Shown piece by piece: positions 6,559 through 14,216 of a stretch of DNA of 14,694 nt. The stretch lies in assembly GCA_013151535.1 (NCBI GenBank), contig JAADIC010000310.1:1-14694 (forward strand), read 5' to 3'. The first letter of the stretch is position 1. Each line of letters starts with the position of its first letter. The DNA is from Alphaproteobacteria bacterium (GTDB lineage Bacteria; Pseudomonadota; Alphaproteobacteria; Rhodobacterales; Rhodobacteraceae). The translations under genes were made by a program, and so were the position numbers. The notes under the pieces were generated by a model. That model saw only the letters and a list, made by a program, of their open reading frames with translations, was not told where the DNA came from and searched no databases.

Positions 6559-7493
6559 GCGATGAAGTCGAAGGCTCAAGCGCGCCGCTGATCGAACATC
6601 TGGCCGAGCTGCGCAACCGGCTGATCCATTCCGCCGTGGCCTTCATCATCGGTATGATTATCAGTTTCACGGTCTGGAATCCGGTGTTCAACTTTCTGAC
6701 CAGCCCCTTGTGCAACGCCATGGCTGAACGCGGCCAGGACGATTGCGGATTGATCCTTATCAAGCTGCAAGAGGGCTTTTTTGTCGCCATCTCAATCTCG
6801 CTGCTGGGCGGGCTGATCCTGTCATTCCCCTATATCGCCTTTCAGATGTGGCGCTTTGTGGCCCCGGGCCTTTACAAAAACGAGCAGGGCGCGTTCCTGC
6901 CGTTCCTGATTGCATCCCCGGTCATGTTCATTCTGGGCGCGGCATTTGCATTTTATGTGGTCACACCATTGGCCTTCAACTTTTTCCTTGGTTTTCAACA
7001 GGCTGGCTCGGTGATGGGCGATGGTGGCGATGGCGGCGGCATTGCCTCGATTGCCTTTCAGGGCTCCGCACAGGAATACCTGAAACTGACGATCAAGTTC
7101 ATCGTGGCTTTTGGCCTGTGTTTCCAATTGCCGGTTCTGCTAACCCTGATGGGCAAGGCCGGGCTGGTTTCGTCTGACGGCCTGCGCGGCGTGCGCAAAT
7201 ATGCGGTCGTCGGCATTCTGGTGCTGGCAGCGGTTGTGACCCCGCCGGATGTTATCACCCAGGTGATCCTGTTTGTGGTGGTTTACGGGTTGTACGAAAT
7301 ATCAATATTCCTTGTAGCGCGTGTCGAAAAGAAACGCGAAGAAAAGCTGCGGGCCGAAGGTTTGTGGTTTGAGGATGACGAGGACGAAGACGAAGACGCG
7401 GCTGAGCCATCGGGTGACGAGGATACACAATACGCCTCGGATACCAAGGATTTGGGCATGGAAGACGACGACAGCGCTTCTGACAAGAAATGA
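6555..7493 (+). CDS. tatC: Twin-arginine translocase subunit TatC with acidic C-terminal tail
   Basis: A 312-residue multi-spanning inner-membrane protein that binds the twin-arginine motif. The family N-terminal motif is present (PLIEHLAELRNRLIHS, about 11-26), as is the conserved cytoplasmic loop MWRFVAPGLYKNE with its Glu. Six membrane helices are expected, the last ending near VVYGLYEISIFLVARVEKK. A Gly/Asp-rich insertion (GDGGDGGG, about 155-163) enlarges one periplasmic loop. The last 43 residues form an acidic tail (FEDDEDEDED..., about 20 Asp/Glu), longer than in E. coli TatC. The start overlaps the tatB stop and the stop overlaps the DUF815 start, both as ATGA. Confidence 0.96.
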   Translation: MSDEVEGSSAPLIEHLAELRNRLIHSAVAFIIGMIISFTVWNPVFNFLTSPLCNAMAERGQDDCGLILIKLQEGFFVAISISLLGGLILSFPYIAFQMWRFVAPGLYKNEQGAFLPFLIASPVMFILGAAFAFYVVTPLAFNFFLGFQQAGSVMGDGGDGGGIASIAFQGSAQEYLKLTIKFIVAFGLCFQLPVLLTLMGKAGLVSSDGLRGVRKYAVVGILVLAAVVTPPDVITQVILFVVVYGLYEISIFLVARVEKKREEKLRAEGLWFEDDEDEDEDAAEPSGDEDTQYASDTKDLGMEDDDSASDKK

Positions 7494-8329
7494 GCAAGGC
7501 CACCCTGAAACGGATCGCGGCGGCGCTGGAGCGGATGGCGCCAGCACCACTGGCCGCGCCGGATTTCACCCAAGCTGACGGCTTTGTCTGGCATGTCGGC
7601 CCCGACCGGCTGGACGCTGTGCGCCATATCAACCGGGTTGATATCAGCCTGCTGATCGGCATTGATCGCGCGCGTGATATATTGCTGGAAAACACCCGCC
7701 AGTTCGCCCGTGGTCTGCCCGCCAATAACGTGCTGTTGTGGGGCGCGCGCGGCATGGGGAAATCCTCGCTGGTCAAGGCCGCCCATGCCGAGGTTTTGGC
7801 CGAAGGCTGTGCCCTGAAACTGGTCGAGGTTCAGCGCGAAGATTTGCCCTCGATCGGGCGGCTGCTGAACATCCTGCGCGAAAGTGATGCGCGGTTTCTG
7901 CTGTTTTGCGACGATCTGTCGTTCGGCCATGATGACAGCCATTACAAATCACTGAAGGCGGTGCTGGATGGTGGCATCGAAGGGCGGCCGGAAAACGTGG
8001 TGTTTTACGCCACCTCGAACCGTCGCCACCTGATGCCGCGCGACATGATCGAGAACGAGCGTTCAACCGCCATCAGCCCCAGTGAGGCGGTCGAGGAAAA
8101 GGTCTCGCTTTCCGACAGGTTCGGCCTGTGGCTGGGCTTTCATCCTTGCGATCAGGATCAGTATCTGGCGATGATCCGAGGCTATTGTGACGCCTATCAG
8201 GTGGCGATCAGCGACACGGAACTGCGCGCCGAGGCGATTGAATGGCAACAAACCCGTGGTGCGCGTTCAGGCCGCGTTGCGTGGCAGTATTTCGTTGATC
8301 TGGCCGGGCGCCGGGGCATTTCGCTCTAA
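7490..8329 (+). CDS. DUF815 family AAA-type ATP-binding protein
   Basis: A 279-residue P-loop ATPase of the DUF815 family. Walker A is GARGMGKS (85-92), Walker B LLFCDD (137-142), and a sensor-1-like ATSN lies at 174-177. A second family segment, EEKVSLSDRFGLWLGF, is followed by a C-terminal helical region with RSGRVAWQYF. There is no signal peptide or membrane helix, so it is cytoplasmic. The biochemical role of DUF815 is not established. The start ATG overlaps the tatC stop (ATGA), so it is translated with the Tat genes; whether it acts in export is unknown. It ends facing the nlpD-like gene with 55 bp between the stops. Confidence 0.93.
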   Translation: MSKATLKRIAAALERMAPAPLAAPDFTQADGFVWHVGPDRLDAVRHINRVDISLLIGIDRARDILLENTRQFARGLPANNVLLWGARGMGKSSLVKAAHAEVLAEGCALKLVEVQREDLPSIGRLLNILRESDARFLLFCDDLSFGHDDSHYKSLKAVLDGGIEGRPENVVFYATSNRRHLMPRDMIENERSTAISPSEAVEEKVSLSDRFGLWLGFHPCDQDQYLAMIRGYCDAYQVAISDTELRAEAIEWQQTRGARSGRVAWQYFVDLAGRRGISL

Positions 8330-8384
8330 CGCGCAGCGCCTGCGACGAAAATAATTTTCGATAGATTATTCGTGCCAAAAACCC

Positions 8385-9485
8385 TCACTTCAAAAACGGG
8401 GCCGGATCGACGCTTTTGGTGCCTTCGCGCACCTCAAAATGCAGGTAAGACGGGCTGCCCGCAGCGACACCGCCAATGCGCTGGCCACGCTTGATCTTCT
8501 GGCCCTTGGTCAGTTTCACATCCGTGACATTGGAATAGACCGTGTAGATATTGCCGGCGTGGCGGATCAAGACGATGGTGTTGGAGCCAACGGATTTGGA
8601 GATCAAGGCCACCTCACCATCATCGGCGGATTTGACCGCAGTGCCTTTGGATGCGGCGATATCAATGCCCTCGTTACCACCCGCCTTGCCGGAATAGGCG
8701 GCGATGATCTTGCCGGTCACCGGCATCAGGAACTTGCCGTCGTCGCTTGCGGTTTTCAACTTGCCAAGGTCGGGTGAGGTTGGAATCTTTGGTTTTGTCA
8801 CCTTTTTGGGCAGCGGTTTGGAGGCGCTCGGCGGCGTTGGTGTGGCCGTGCCCTTGCCGGGTTTGGAGGCGTCGCTGACACGCGGGGCAGGGGTTTCGAC
8901 AATCGGGATCAGCAATTGCTGGCCCTCGCGCACCGACAGATCGGTGCCAAGGCCGTTCCAAGACGCCAAAGCGGTAACCGAAACATCATATAGCCGCGCG
9001 ATCGAATAGGCGGTTTCACCGCGTTCCACCCGATGGCGGATCGGCTCGATCGCTGAAGATTTCGGCGGCGGGCCAGTTGATTGCGCGCGCGCATCCGCGT
9101 CCGAAATCGCGGTGCTGGCGATTGTGGTGATATCAACACCGGTGGCACCGGTCTTGACCCGGCCCGGAATGGCCAATAGTTCGCCCCGGCGCAGGGCCTG
9201 ATCGAGGCCAAGACCATTATGATCCGCCAGTTTTTTGGCGGGCATGCCGATGCGTTTGGCCACATCGATGACGGTATCGCCCTGACGCGCCACCACCACC
9301 TGATAAGTCGGATAGGAAATCACGCCACGGCTGTCTGCCGCAGGGCGCGGGGCCACCCGTTCACCACCATTCGTCAGGTTGTAGCCGCCCAGATCAATGC
9401 CGGTTTCACAGGCCGACAGGGTGAACGCGGTCAATATGGCCAGCGAAAGCCCCTTGGTTACCCTTGTTTTTATGCCCGTTGTCAT
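8385..9485 (-). CDS. nlpD: NlpD-like lipoprotein: two LysM domains and degenerate LytM/M23 domain
   Basis: A 366-residue envelope protein. The start is the ATG at 9483-9485, which has an AGGGG ribosome site; a longer frame from 9539 would mask the signal. A lipoprotein signal with lipobox LSAC (lipidated Cys26) predicts anchoring to a membrane facing the periplasm. LysM domains lie at about 61-108 and 149-195, then a Pro/Lys-rich linker, and an M23/LytM domain at about 252-364. The LytM zinc site is broken: the first His of HxGxD is Asn271 (Asp275 kept), and the first His of HxH is Tyr347 (His349 kept). This resembles NlpD and DipM, which activate peptidoglycan amidases during division rather than cutting peptidoglycan. 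Third in surE-pcm-nlpD, 37 bp after pcm; the symbol rests on domains and gene order. Confidence 0.88.
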   Translation of the reverse strand: MTTGIKTRVTKGLSLAILTAFTLSACETGIDLGGYNLTNGGERVAPRPAADSRGVISYPTYQVVVARQGDTVIDVAKRIGMPAKKLADHNGLGLDQALRRGELLAIPGRVKTGATGVDITTIASTAISDADARAQSTGPPPKSSAIEPIRHRVERGETAYSIARLYDVSVTALASWNGLGTDLSVREGQQLLIPIVETPAPRVSDASKPGKGTATPTPPSASKPLPKKVTKPKIPTSPDLGKLKTASDDGKFLMPVTGKIIAAYSGKAGGNEGIDIAASKGTAVKSADDGEVALISKSVGSNTIVLIRHAGNIYTVYSNVTDVKLTKGQKIKRGQRIGGVAAGSPSYLHFEVREGTKSVDPAPFLK

Positions 9486-9522
9486 CTGACTGCCCCTGCT
9501 TTTGCGGCAATGGATACGCGGT

Positions 9523-10158
9523 TCAGGCCAATCCTTCAACCAGCGGAACGAAGCGAACCTCGCAAAGTTCGGTATATTCTATGCTATCGGCGGTTTTTTG
9601 CGCCTTTATCAGGGTTTGCACCGCGCCGGACTGCCCCACTGGCAGCACCATGATGCCACCATCAGACAATTGCGCCAGCAGATTGGCGGGCGGGTCTTCG
9701 GCGGCGGCGGTCAAAAGGATGCGATCAAACGGTGCCTGATCCGGCAAGCCAAGGCTGCCATCAGACGTCATCACCGTCACATTGACCAGCCCCATGCCGT
9801 CAATAATCAGGCGCGCCGTGCGGGCCAGATCGCGGTGACGCTCGACCGTATAAACCCGGCGCGCCAGATAGCTGAGGATCGCCGCCTGATAGCCCGAACC
9901 GGTGCCGATCTCCAAAACTTTGTTGCGCGGTTGCACCTCAAGCGCCTGGGTCATCAAGCCGACAATCGAAGGCTGGCTGATGGTTTGGCCACATGGGATG
10001 GCCAGCGGGCGATCCTCGTAGGCGCGGGCGGCGAACAGGCCCTGCACGAACAGGCCGCGATCAACCTTTTCCATCGCCGCAAGCACCAGCGCATCCGTCA
10101 CCCCGTTTGAGCGGAGCGCATAAAGGAATTGCATCTGGGTTTCAGCGGTTGGGGTCAT
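9523..10158 (-). CDS. pcm: Protein-L-isoaspartate O-methyltransferase
   Basis: A 211-residue cytoplasmic SAM-dependent enzyme that methylates L-isoaspartyl residues in aged proteins so that they can revert to aspartate. The active-site segment PCGQTISQPSIV (55-66, with Ser61) and the SAM-binding motif VLEIGTGSGYQ (81-91) are clear. DGSLGLPDQAPFDRILLTAAA (about 133-153) fits later methyltransferase motifs. Length matches the family. The ATG lies 3 bp after the surE stop, so the two are translationally coupled. The surE-pcm-nlpD order is conserved widely in proteobacteria. Confidence 0.95.
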   Translation of the reverse strand: MTPTAETQMQFLYALRSNGVTDALVLAAMEKVDRGLFVQGLFAARAYEDRPLAIPCGQTISQPSIVGLMTQALEVQPRNKVLEIGTGSGYQAAILSYLARRVYTVERHRDLARTARLIIDGMGLVNVTVMTSDGSLGLPDQAPFDRILLTAAAEDPPANLLAQLSDGGIMVLPVGQSGAVQTLIKAQKTADSIEYTELCEVRFVPLVEGLA

Positions 10159-10161
10159 GGC

Positions 10162-10944
10162 TTAAAGAATGTCGTCAATTTTGCTCAAAGTGTCATGCGC
10201 CGTCAGATCGGCGCGCATCGGGGTGACGGAAATATAGCCGTCAAGATTGGCCCAGGCATCTGTCCCCGGCGCGGTGGGTTCGTGCTGTGGGCCACCCTTG
10301 ACCCACAGGAACTTGCGCCCGGAAGGCGAGAAATGCGGCTCGACCCCGAAAGAGGTATCGCGGCGGAACCCCTGCGCCACGGCTTTCGCCCCCTTCACTT
10401 CAGCCGCCGGATGGGGCGGAAAGTTGATGTTGTAAAAAACCCCGTAATCTCGATCCTGCCAGACGCCGTTTTCCATCAGATTGCGGATCAGGGGCAGGGC
10501 GTGCGCGCGCGCCGCCTCGAACGGGTCATCAAGGCCGGCATTGCCCGGGCCGAAATACTGCGACAGGGCAATGGCGCGGGTGCCGTGCAACACCGCCTCG
10601 ATGGCGGCCCCGATGGTGCCGGAATAAAGCGTGTTCTCGGCCGAATTATTGCCGCGATTGACGCCCGACAGTACCAGATCGGGGGTATGATTGCCCATGA
10701 CCTCGTGCAACCCGGCCAAAACGCAATCGGCGGGCGAGCCTTCGGCGGCGAAACGGCGCGGTGCAAGCTCGGCAATCATCATCGGTTTGGTGTAAGATAT
10801 GCAATGGCCGACGCCCGATTGTTCAAACGCCGGCGCAACCGTCCAAACCTCGCCATCCGGCCCGGCAAGGGCGGTGGCGATTTCGTTCAGAACCACAAGG
10901 CCCGGCGCGTTTATACCGTCGTCATTGGTAATCAGGATGCGCAT
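10162..10944 (-). CDS. surE: 5'/3'-nucleotidase SurE
   Basis: A 260-residue metal-dependent nucleotidase that dephosphorylates nucleoside monophosphates in the cytoplasm and is linked to stationary-phase survival. The metal-binding NDDG (7-10, Asp8/Asp9) opens the protein. APAFEQSGVGH holds the family Ser, and LVLSGVNRGNNSAENTLYSGTIGAA holds the conserved Asn loop. The ATG is preceded by GGAG with 5 nt spacing. It is the first gene of the minus-strand run with pcm and nlpD; no convincing promoter was recognised in the 164 bp upstream. Confidence 0.96.
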   Translation of the reverse strand: MRILITNDDGINAPGLVVLNEIATALAGPDGEVWTVAPAFEQSGVGHCISYTKPMMIAELAPRRFAAEGSPADCVLAGLHEVMGNHTPDLVLSGVNRGNNSAENTLYSGTIGAAIEAVLHGTRAIALSQYFGPGNAGLDDPFEAARAHALPLIRNLMENGVWQDRDYGVFYNINFPPHPAAEVKGAKAVAQGFRRDTSFGVEPHFSPSGRKFLWVKGGPQHEPTAPGTDAWANLDGYISVTPMRADLTAHDTLSKIDDIL

Positions 10945-11108
10945 TTGGTCTCCGGTGTTGGTCAGTTCAACCCGTTGCTACAGGATCACGAAGGGTGAGG
11001 GAAGAGGTTGCGTTTTTGGCAAATCCGCTGCAAAATAATTCACCCACCGGGGCGAAGGATGAATATCTGCAGGCCCTGGGACTAAACTGAAACATTCGGG
11101 AGAAACCC

Positions 11109-11525
11109 ATGCGATTTATGGCATTCTGTCTTTTACTCCTGCTGCCGCAGCCAGCGCTGGCGCAGCAAAGGGATTCATTCTTCAGGAATTATGAGACCTA
11201 TGCCGCGTTTGTTGACAGCCGGATTATGGGGCGTGAATTTGTTGAACTGATACAGGTTCTCGGGGGGCGGGACGAGTATACAAAAGAGGAACTTGCCGGA
11301 ATAAAACAGCGTTTCTTTGCAAGCTATCCAAGCGATTTCACCGACAGCGCCGTCACCAAGATTACGGATCTGGGTAACGGCTTCCGTCAGGAAATGCGGG
11401 TCTATTGGGGGGGCTCTGTCTCTTATATTTTCTTTTATGCGATGTTGCACGAGCGCGATGGTGAAACCGTTGTTCTCAATTTTTCCCTGAATACCAGTGT
11501 TTCCAAGATACTGGGCAAGTTCTAG
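11109..11525 (+). CDS. Small secreted protein of unknown function
   Basis: A 138-residue protein I do not recognise. GGGAG precedes the ATG at good spacing. A signal peptide (MRFMAFCLLLLLPQPALA, cut before QQ) predicts export to the periplasm or outside. The mature part is about 120 residues, rich in aromatic residues, with no cysteine and no second membrane helix; segments such as VTKITDLGNGFRQEMRVYWGGSVSYIFFYAML look beta-rich. Part of the gene is clearly A+T-richer than its neighbours (11281-11340 is about 42% G+C), hinting at acquisition. The TAG stop lies in the CTAG that bounds the 110-bp palindromic element. Confidence 0.75.
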   Translation: MRFMAFCLLLLLPQPALAQQRDSFFRNYETYAAFVDSRIMGREFVELIQVLGGRDEYTKEELAGIKQRFFASYPSDFTDSAVTKITDLGNGFRQEMRVYWGGSVSYIFFYAMLHERDGETVVLNFSLNTSVSKILGKF

Positions 11526-11635
11526 AGTAAATCCAATCCAATTGAATTCAGCCTCCGGCCCGAACGCGTTTGGAAAAACAAACGCTGCCTCGGGCCAGAG
11601 GCTGAATATCCGAATCCGTTTAGATTGGTTTCGCT
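11526..11635. repeat. 110-bp palindromic MITE-like element, copy 1
   Basis: This sequence recurs at 14217-14326 with 104 of 110 positions identical. Its ends are imperfect inverted repeats of 13 bp with 10 matches (left AGTAAATCCAATC; right, reverse complement, AGCGAAACCAATC). The core (11546-11607) folds as an 18-bp stem with one C-A mismatch, then a 7-bp inner stem (GCGTTTG/CAAACGC) around a 6-nt GAAAAA loop. It is flanked by identical CTAG at 11522-11525 and 11636-11639, as expected of a target duplication (4-bp CTAG/YTAR, or TA within CTAG). It fills the whole gap between two convergent genes and supplies or abuts both TAG stops. It carries no coding potential and no T-run, so it is not a standard intrinsic terminator. 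Confidence 0.85.
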
Positions 11636-12610
11636 CTAGCGCAACGACGCCTGCGAGCCGCGTTCGCGATACGGCGTGGTATCATAATGCGCGCGGTAAC
11701 ATTTCGAGAAATGCGACGGGCTGGCAAAGCCGCAGGCCAGTGCGACGTTAATCACGCTCATATCGGTTTGCATCAGCAGATTGCGCGCCTTTTGCAGGCG
11801 CAATTCCATATAATAGCGCTTGGGCGAGCGGTTCAGGTAGCGGCGGAACAACCGTTCCAATTGGCGGGTCGACATGCCGACATCGCGCGCCAGCAACGAG
11901 GGGCTGATCGGCTCTTCTATATTGGCCTCCATCATCTGGATGACGGTTGACAGTTTTGGATGGCGCACCCCGATGCGGGTCGGGATTGACAGGCGTTGCT
12001 CGTCGCGGTCGGTGCGGATCGAGGTGTAAATCAACTGATCGGCCACCGAATTGGCGATATCCTGCCCGTGATCCGAGGCGATAACGTTCAACATCAGATC
12101 AAGCGATGACATGCCCCCAGCCGAGGACAGCCGGTTGCCATCGACCACGAACAGCGATTTGGTCAGCTCGACCTCCAGAAACTCCTCCTCGAAAGAATCG
12201 TGGTTTTCCCAATGGATCGTGCATTTTTTGCCGTCCAGAAGCCCGGCCTTGGCCATGGTATAAGACGCGGTGCAAAGCCCGCCAATGCCGACACCTTTGC
12301 GGGCCTCGCGGCGCAGCCAGTTCAAGACCGGTTTGCTGGTCGCCTCTTTGATATTCACCCCACCGCAGACCAGCAAAGTGGTGTCCCGGTTAACCGCATC
12401 CAGCCCCATATCCACCAGCATTCTTGCCCCGTTTGAAGCCATGGCGGATTGCCCGTCCTCGCTGGCCAGCGCCCAGGTATAGGCGGTTTTACCGATCATC
12501 CGGTTGCCAATGCGCAAGGGTTCAATCGCCGCGGCAAAAGACGACATGGAAAAATTGTTCAACAGCAAAAACACGAAATGCCGTGGGCGGATGTCGTCAG
12601 TTGGGGCCAT
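11636..12610 (-). CDS. GlxA family transcriptional regulator (GATase1-like + AraC HTH)
   Basis: A 324-residue cytoplasmic transcription factor. The N-terminal DJ-1/PfpI-like domain (about 10-195) has the nucleophile-elbow cysteine at 113 (GIGGLCTASYTMAKAGLLDG), probably a ligand-sensing rather than catalytic fold. The C-terminal AraC DNA-binding domain (about 222-318) has two helix-turn-helix units, LARDVGMSTRQLERLFRRYL and VALACGFASPSHFSKCYRAHY. Relatives include GbdR, which senses glycine betaine metabolites, but the ligand here is not evident. AAGGA lies 10 nt before the ATG. It is divergent from the DAHP synthase gene across 222 bp; I see no defined operator there. The TAG stop is formed at the edge of the palindromic element. 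Confidence 0.92.
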   Translation of the reverse strand: MAPTDDIRPRHFVFLLLNNFSMSSFAAAIEPLRIGNRMIGKTAYTWALASEDGQSAMASNGARMLVDMGLDAVNRDTTLLVCGGVNIKEATSKPVLNWLRREARKGVGIGGLCTASYTMAKAGLLDGKKCTIHWENHDSFEEEFLEVELTKSLFVVDGNRLSSAGGMSSLDLMLNVIASDHGQDIANSVADQLIYTSIRTDRDEQRLSIPTRIGVRHPKLSTVIQMMEANIEEPISPSLLARDVGMSTRQLERLFRRYLNRSPKRYYMELRLQKARNLLMQTDMSVINVALACGFASPSHFSKCYRAHYDTTPYRERGSQASLR

Positions 12611-12832
12611 ATAGTTGCAATCCTTATGCCCGGAATGCCCTTGTCAGGAATCATTCAGATGGCGCGTTTCCAAGAACCCAAATCAGGGGAAGCCTCGCGG
12701 ATCAAGAGAAATTCGTTAACTGATGCGCGAATCCCGTCATTTCCGCCGGATTCACCCCTGTTAAACGCTGGTCTTTGGATTTTTCAGGTCCTATAACCCT
12801 GCGTTTAGGAATTCTTTCAACGGAGCAAGGCG
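12611..12832. other. Divergent regulatory gap between GlxA-type regulator and DAHP synthase
   Basis: These 222 bases must hold the promoters for both divergent genes. TATAAC at 12792-12797 resembles a -10 for the DAHP synthase gene, but no -35 stands at 16-18 bp. GGAG 8-10 nt before the ATG at 12833 is a good ribosome site. No leader peptide, T-box or riboswitch-like structure was recognised. Confidence 0.35.
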
Positions 12833-14203
12833 ATGACACGGGTCTGGAACAAATCTGACTGGCGGAACAAACCCCGGGTGCAGATGCCGGAATATACCGA
12901 TGCGGCGGCGCTTAATGCTGCCGAGGCGCAATTGGCGAAATACCCACCGCTGGTTTTTGCAGGTGAAGCGCGTCGCCTGAAGGATAAACTGGGTCAGGTG
13001 GCCGAGGGTCAGGCGTTCTTGCTGCAAGGTGGCGATTGCGCCGAAAGTTTCTCGGAATTTTCCGCCGATACCATCCGTGACACCTTCCGGGTGATGCTGC
13101 AAATGGCGGTGGTTTTGACCTATGGCGCGAAATGCCCAGTGGTCAAGGTTGGCCGCATGGCAGGGCAGTTCGCCAAGCCACGTTCAGCAGATACAGAAAC
13201 CATCGACGGGGTGGAGCTGCCATCTTACCGTGGCGACATCATCAACGACATTGATTTCACACCGGAGTCCCGCATTCCCGATCCCCAGCGCATGTTGCAG
13301 GCCTACACCCAGGCGGCGGCCTCGCTGAACCTGTTGCGGGCCTTTTCGACCGGTGGTTACGCCGATATCCATCAGGTGCATCGCTGGACTTTGGGCTTCA
13401 CATCCGATGCCAAGGCCACGGATAAATACCGCGATATGGCGGCGCGCATTTCGGATTCGCTGGATTTCATGACCGCCGCAGGTGTCAATTCCGGCAATTC
13501 CAACAAACTGCGCACGGTGGAGTTTTTCACCTCCCACGAGGCCCTGTTGCTGGAATATGAGGAAGCCCTGTGCCGGATCGACAGCACCACCGGTGTGCCG
13601 GTTGCAGGCTCCGGTCATATGATCTGGATCGGTGATCGCACCCGTCAGCCAGACGGGGCGCATGTGGAGTTTGCCAAGGGTGTGCAGAACCCGATTGGCC
13701 TGAAATGTGGCCCGACCATCTCGACCGATGACCTGAAACAACTGATCTCAACCCTGAACCCGGAAAACGAGGCCGGGCGACTGACCCTGATTAACCGTTT
13801 CGGGGCCGGAAAAGTTGGCGATCACATGCCCAAACTGATCCGCGCGGTTCAGGAGGAGGGCTTCAAGGTGGTCTGGTCGTGTGACCCGATGCATGGCAAC
13901 ACGATCAAGGCGGCCTCGGGCTATAAAACCCGCCCGTTTGAATCTGTGCTGCGCGAGGTGCGCGAGTTTTTTGAAATTCACAAATCCGAAGGAACCTATC
14001 CCGGCGGTGTGCATTTTGAAATGACCGGCAAGGATGTGACCGAATGCACCGGTGGCGTGCGCGCCGTGAAGGACGAGGATCTGTCAGATCGTTATCACAC
14101 CGCTTGTGATCCGCGTCTCAATGCCAGCCAATCGCTGGAACTGGCGTTTCTGGTGGCCGAAGAACTGTCGCATCAGGTTGAAGAACGCCGCGCAGCGGTT
14201 TGA
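12833..14203 (+). CDS. aroG: Class II 3-deoxy-7-phosphoheptulonate (DAHP) synthase
   Basis: A 456-residue enzyme that condenses phosphoenolpyruvate and erythrose 4-phosphate to DAHP, the first step of the shikimate pathway to aromatic amino acids. It belongs to the class II (plant and actinobacterial) type. The four metal ligands are present with the expected spacing: Cys69 (LLQGGDCAESF), His354 (SCDPMHGNT), Glu396 (GVHFEMTGKD) and Asp426 (YHTACDPRLN). Other family segments are VGRMAGQFAKPRS and ESRIPDPQRMLQAYTQAA. A GGAG ribosome site precedes the ATG. It seems to be a single-gene unit ending 13 bp before palindromic element copy 2. The symbol follows the actinobacterial class II enzyme; aroF is also used for this gene. 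Confidence 0.96.
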   Translation: MTRVWNKSDWRNKPRVQMPEYTDAAALNAAEAQLAKYPPLVFAGEARRLKDKLGQVAEGQAFLLQGGDCAESFSEFSADTIRDTFRVMLQMAVVLTYGAKCPVVKVGRMAGQFAKPRSADTETIDGVELPSYRGDIINDIDFTPESRIPDPQRMLQAYTQAAASLNLLRAFSTGGYADIHQVHRWTLGFTSDAKATDKYRDMAARISDSLDFMTAAGVNSGNSNKLRTVEFFTSHEALLLEYEEALCRIDSTTGVPVAGSGHMIWIGDRTRQPDGAHVEFAKGVQNPIGLKCGPTISTDDLKQLISTLNPENEAGRLTLINRFGAGKVGDHMPKLIRAVQEEGFKVVWSCDPMHGNTIKAASGYKTRPFESVLREVREFFEIHKSEGTYPGGVHFEMTGKDVTECTGGVRAVKDEDLSDRYHTACDPRLNASQSLELAFLVAEELSHQVEERRAAV

Positions 14204-14216
14204 TATTCAACCCGAA

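Noticed and set aside
8346..8360. 15-bp A+T-rich palindrome between the convergent DUF815 and nlpD-like stops
   Set aside because: Two 7-base arms around a single A cannot form a hairpin loop in RNA without losing pairs, and the region is simply A+T-rich; no function supported.
9502..10110. Plus-strand frame opposite pcm
   Set aside because: Shadow of the pcm coding sequence, with no domain or ribosome site.
10129..10998. Plus-strand frame of 289 codons opposite surE
   Set aside because: Shadow of surE, whose NDDG and SGVNRGNN motifs are unambiguous; the antisense product matches no family.
11546..11607. Palindromic core as a classic Rho-independent terminator
   Set aside because: The stem is strong but no T-run follows on either strand, and the same sequence recurs as part of a larger element with terminal repeats.
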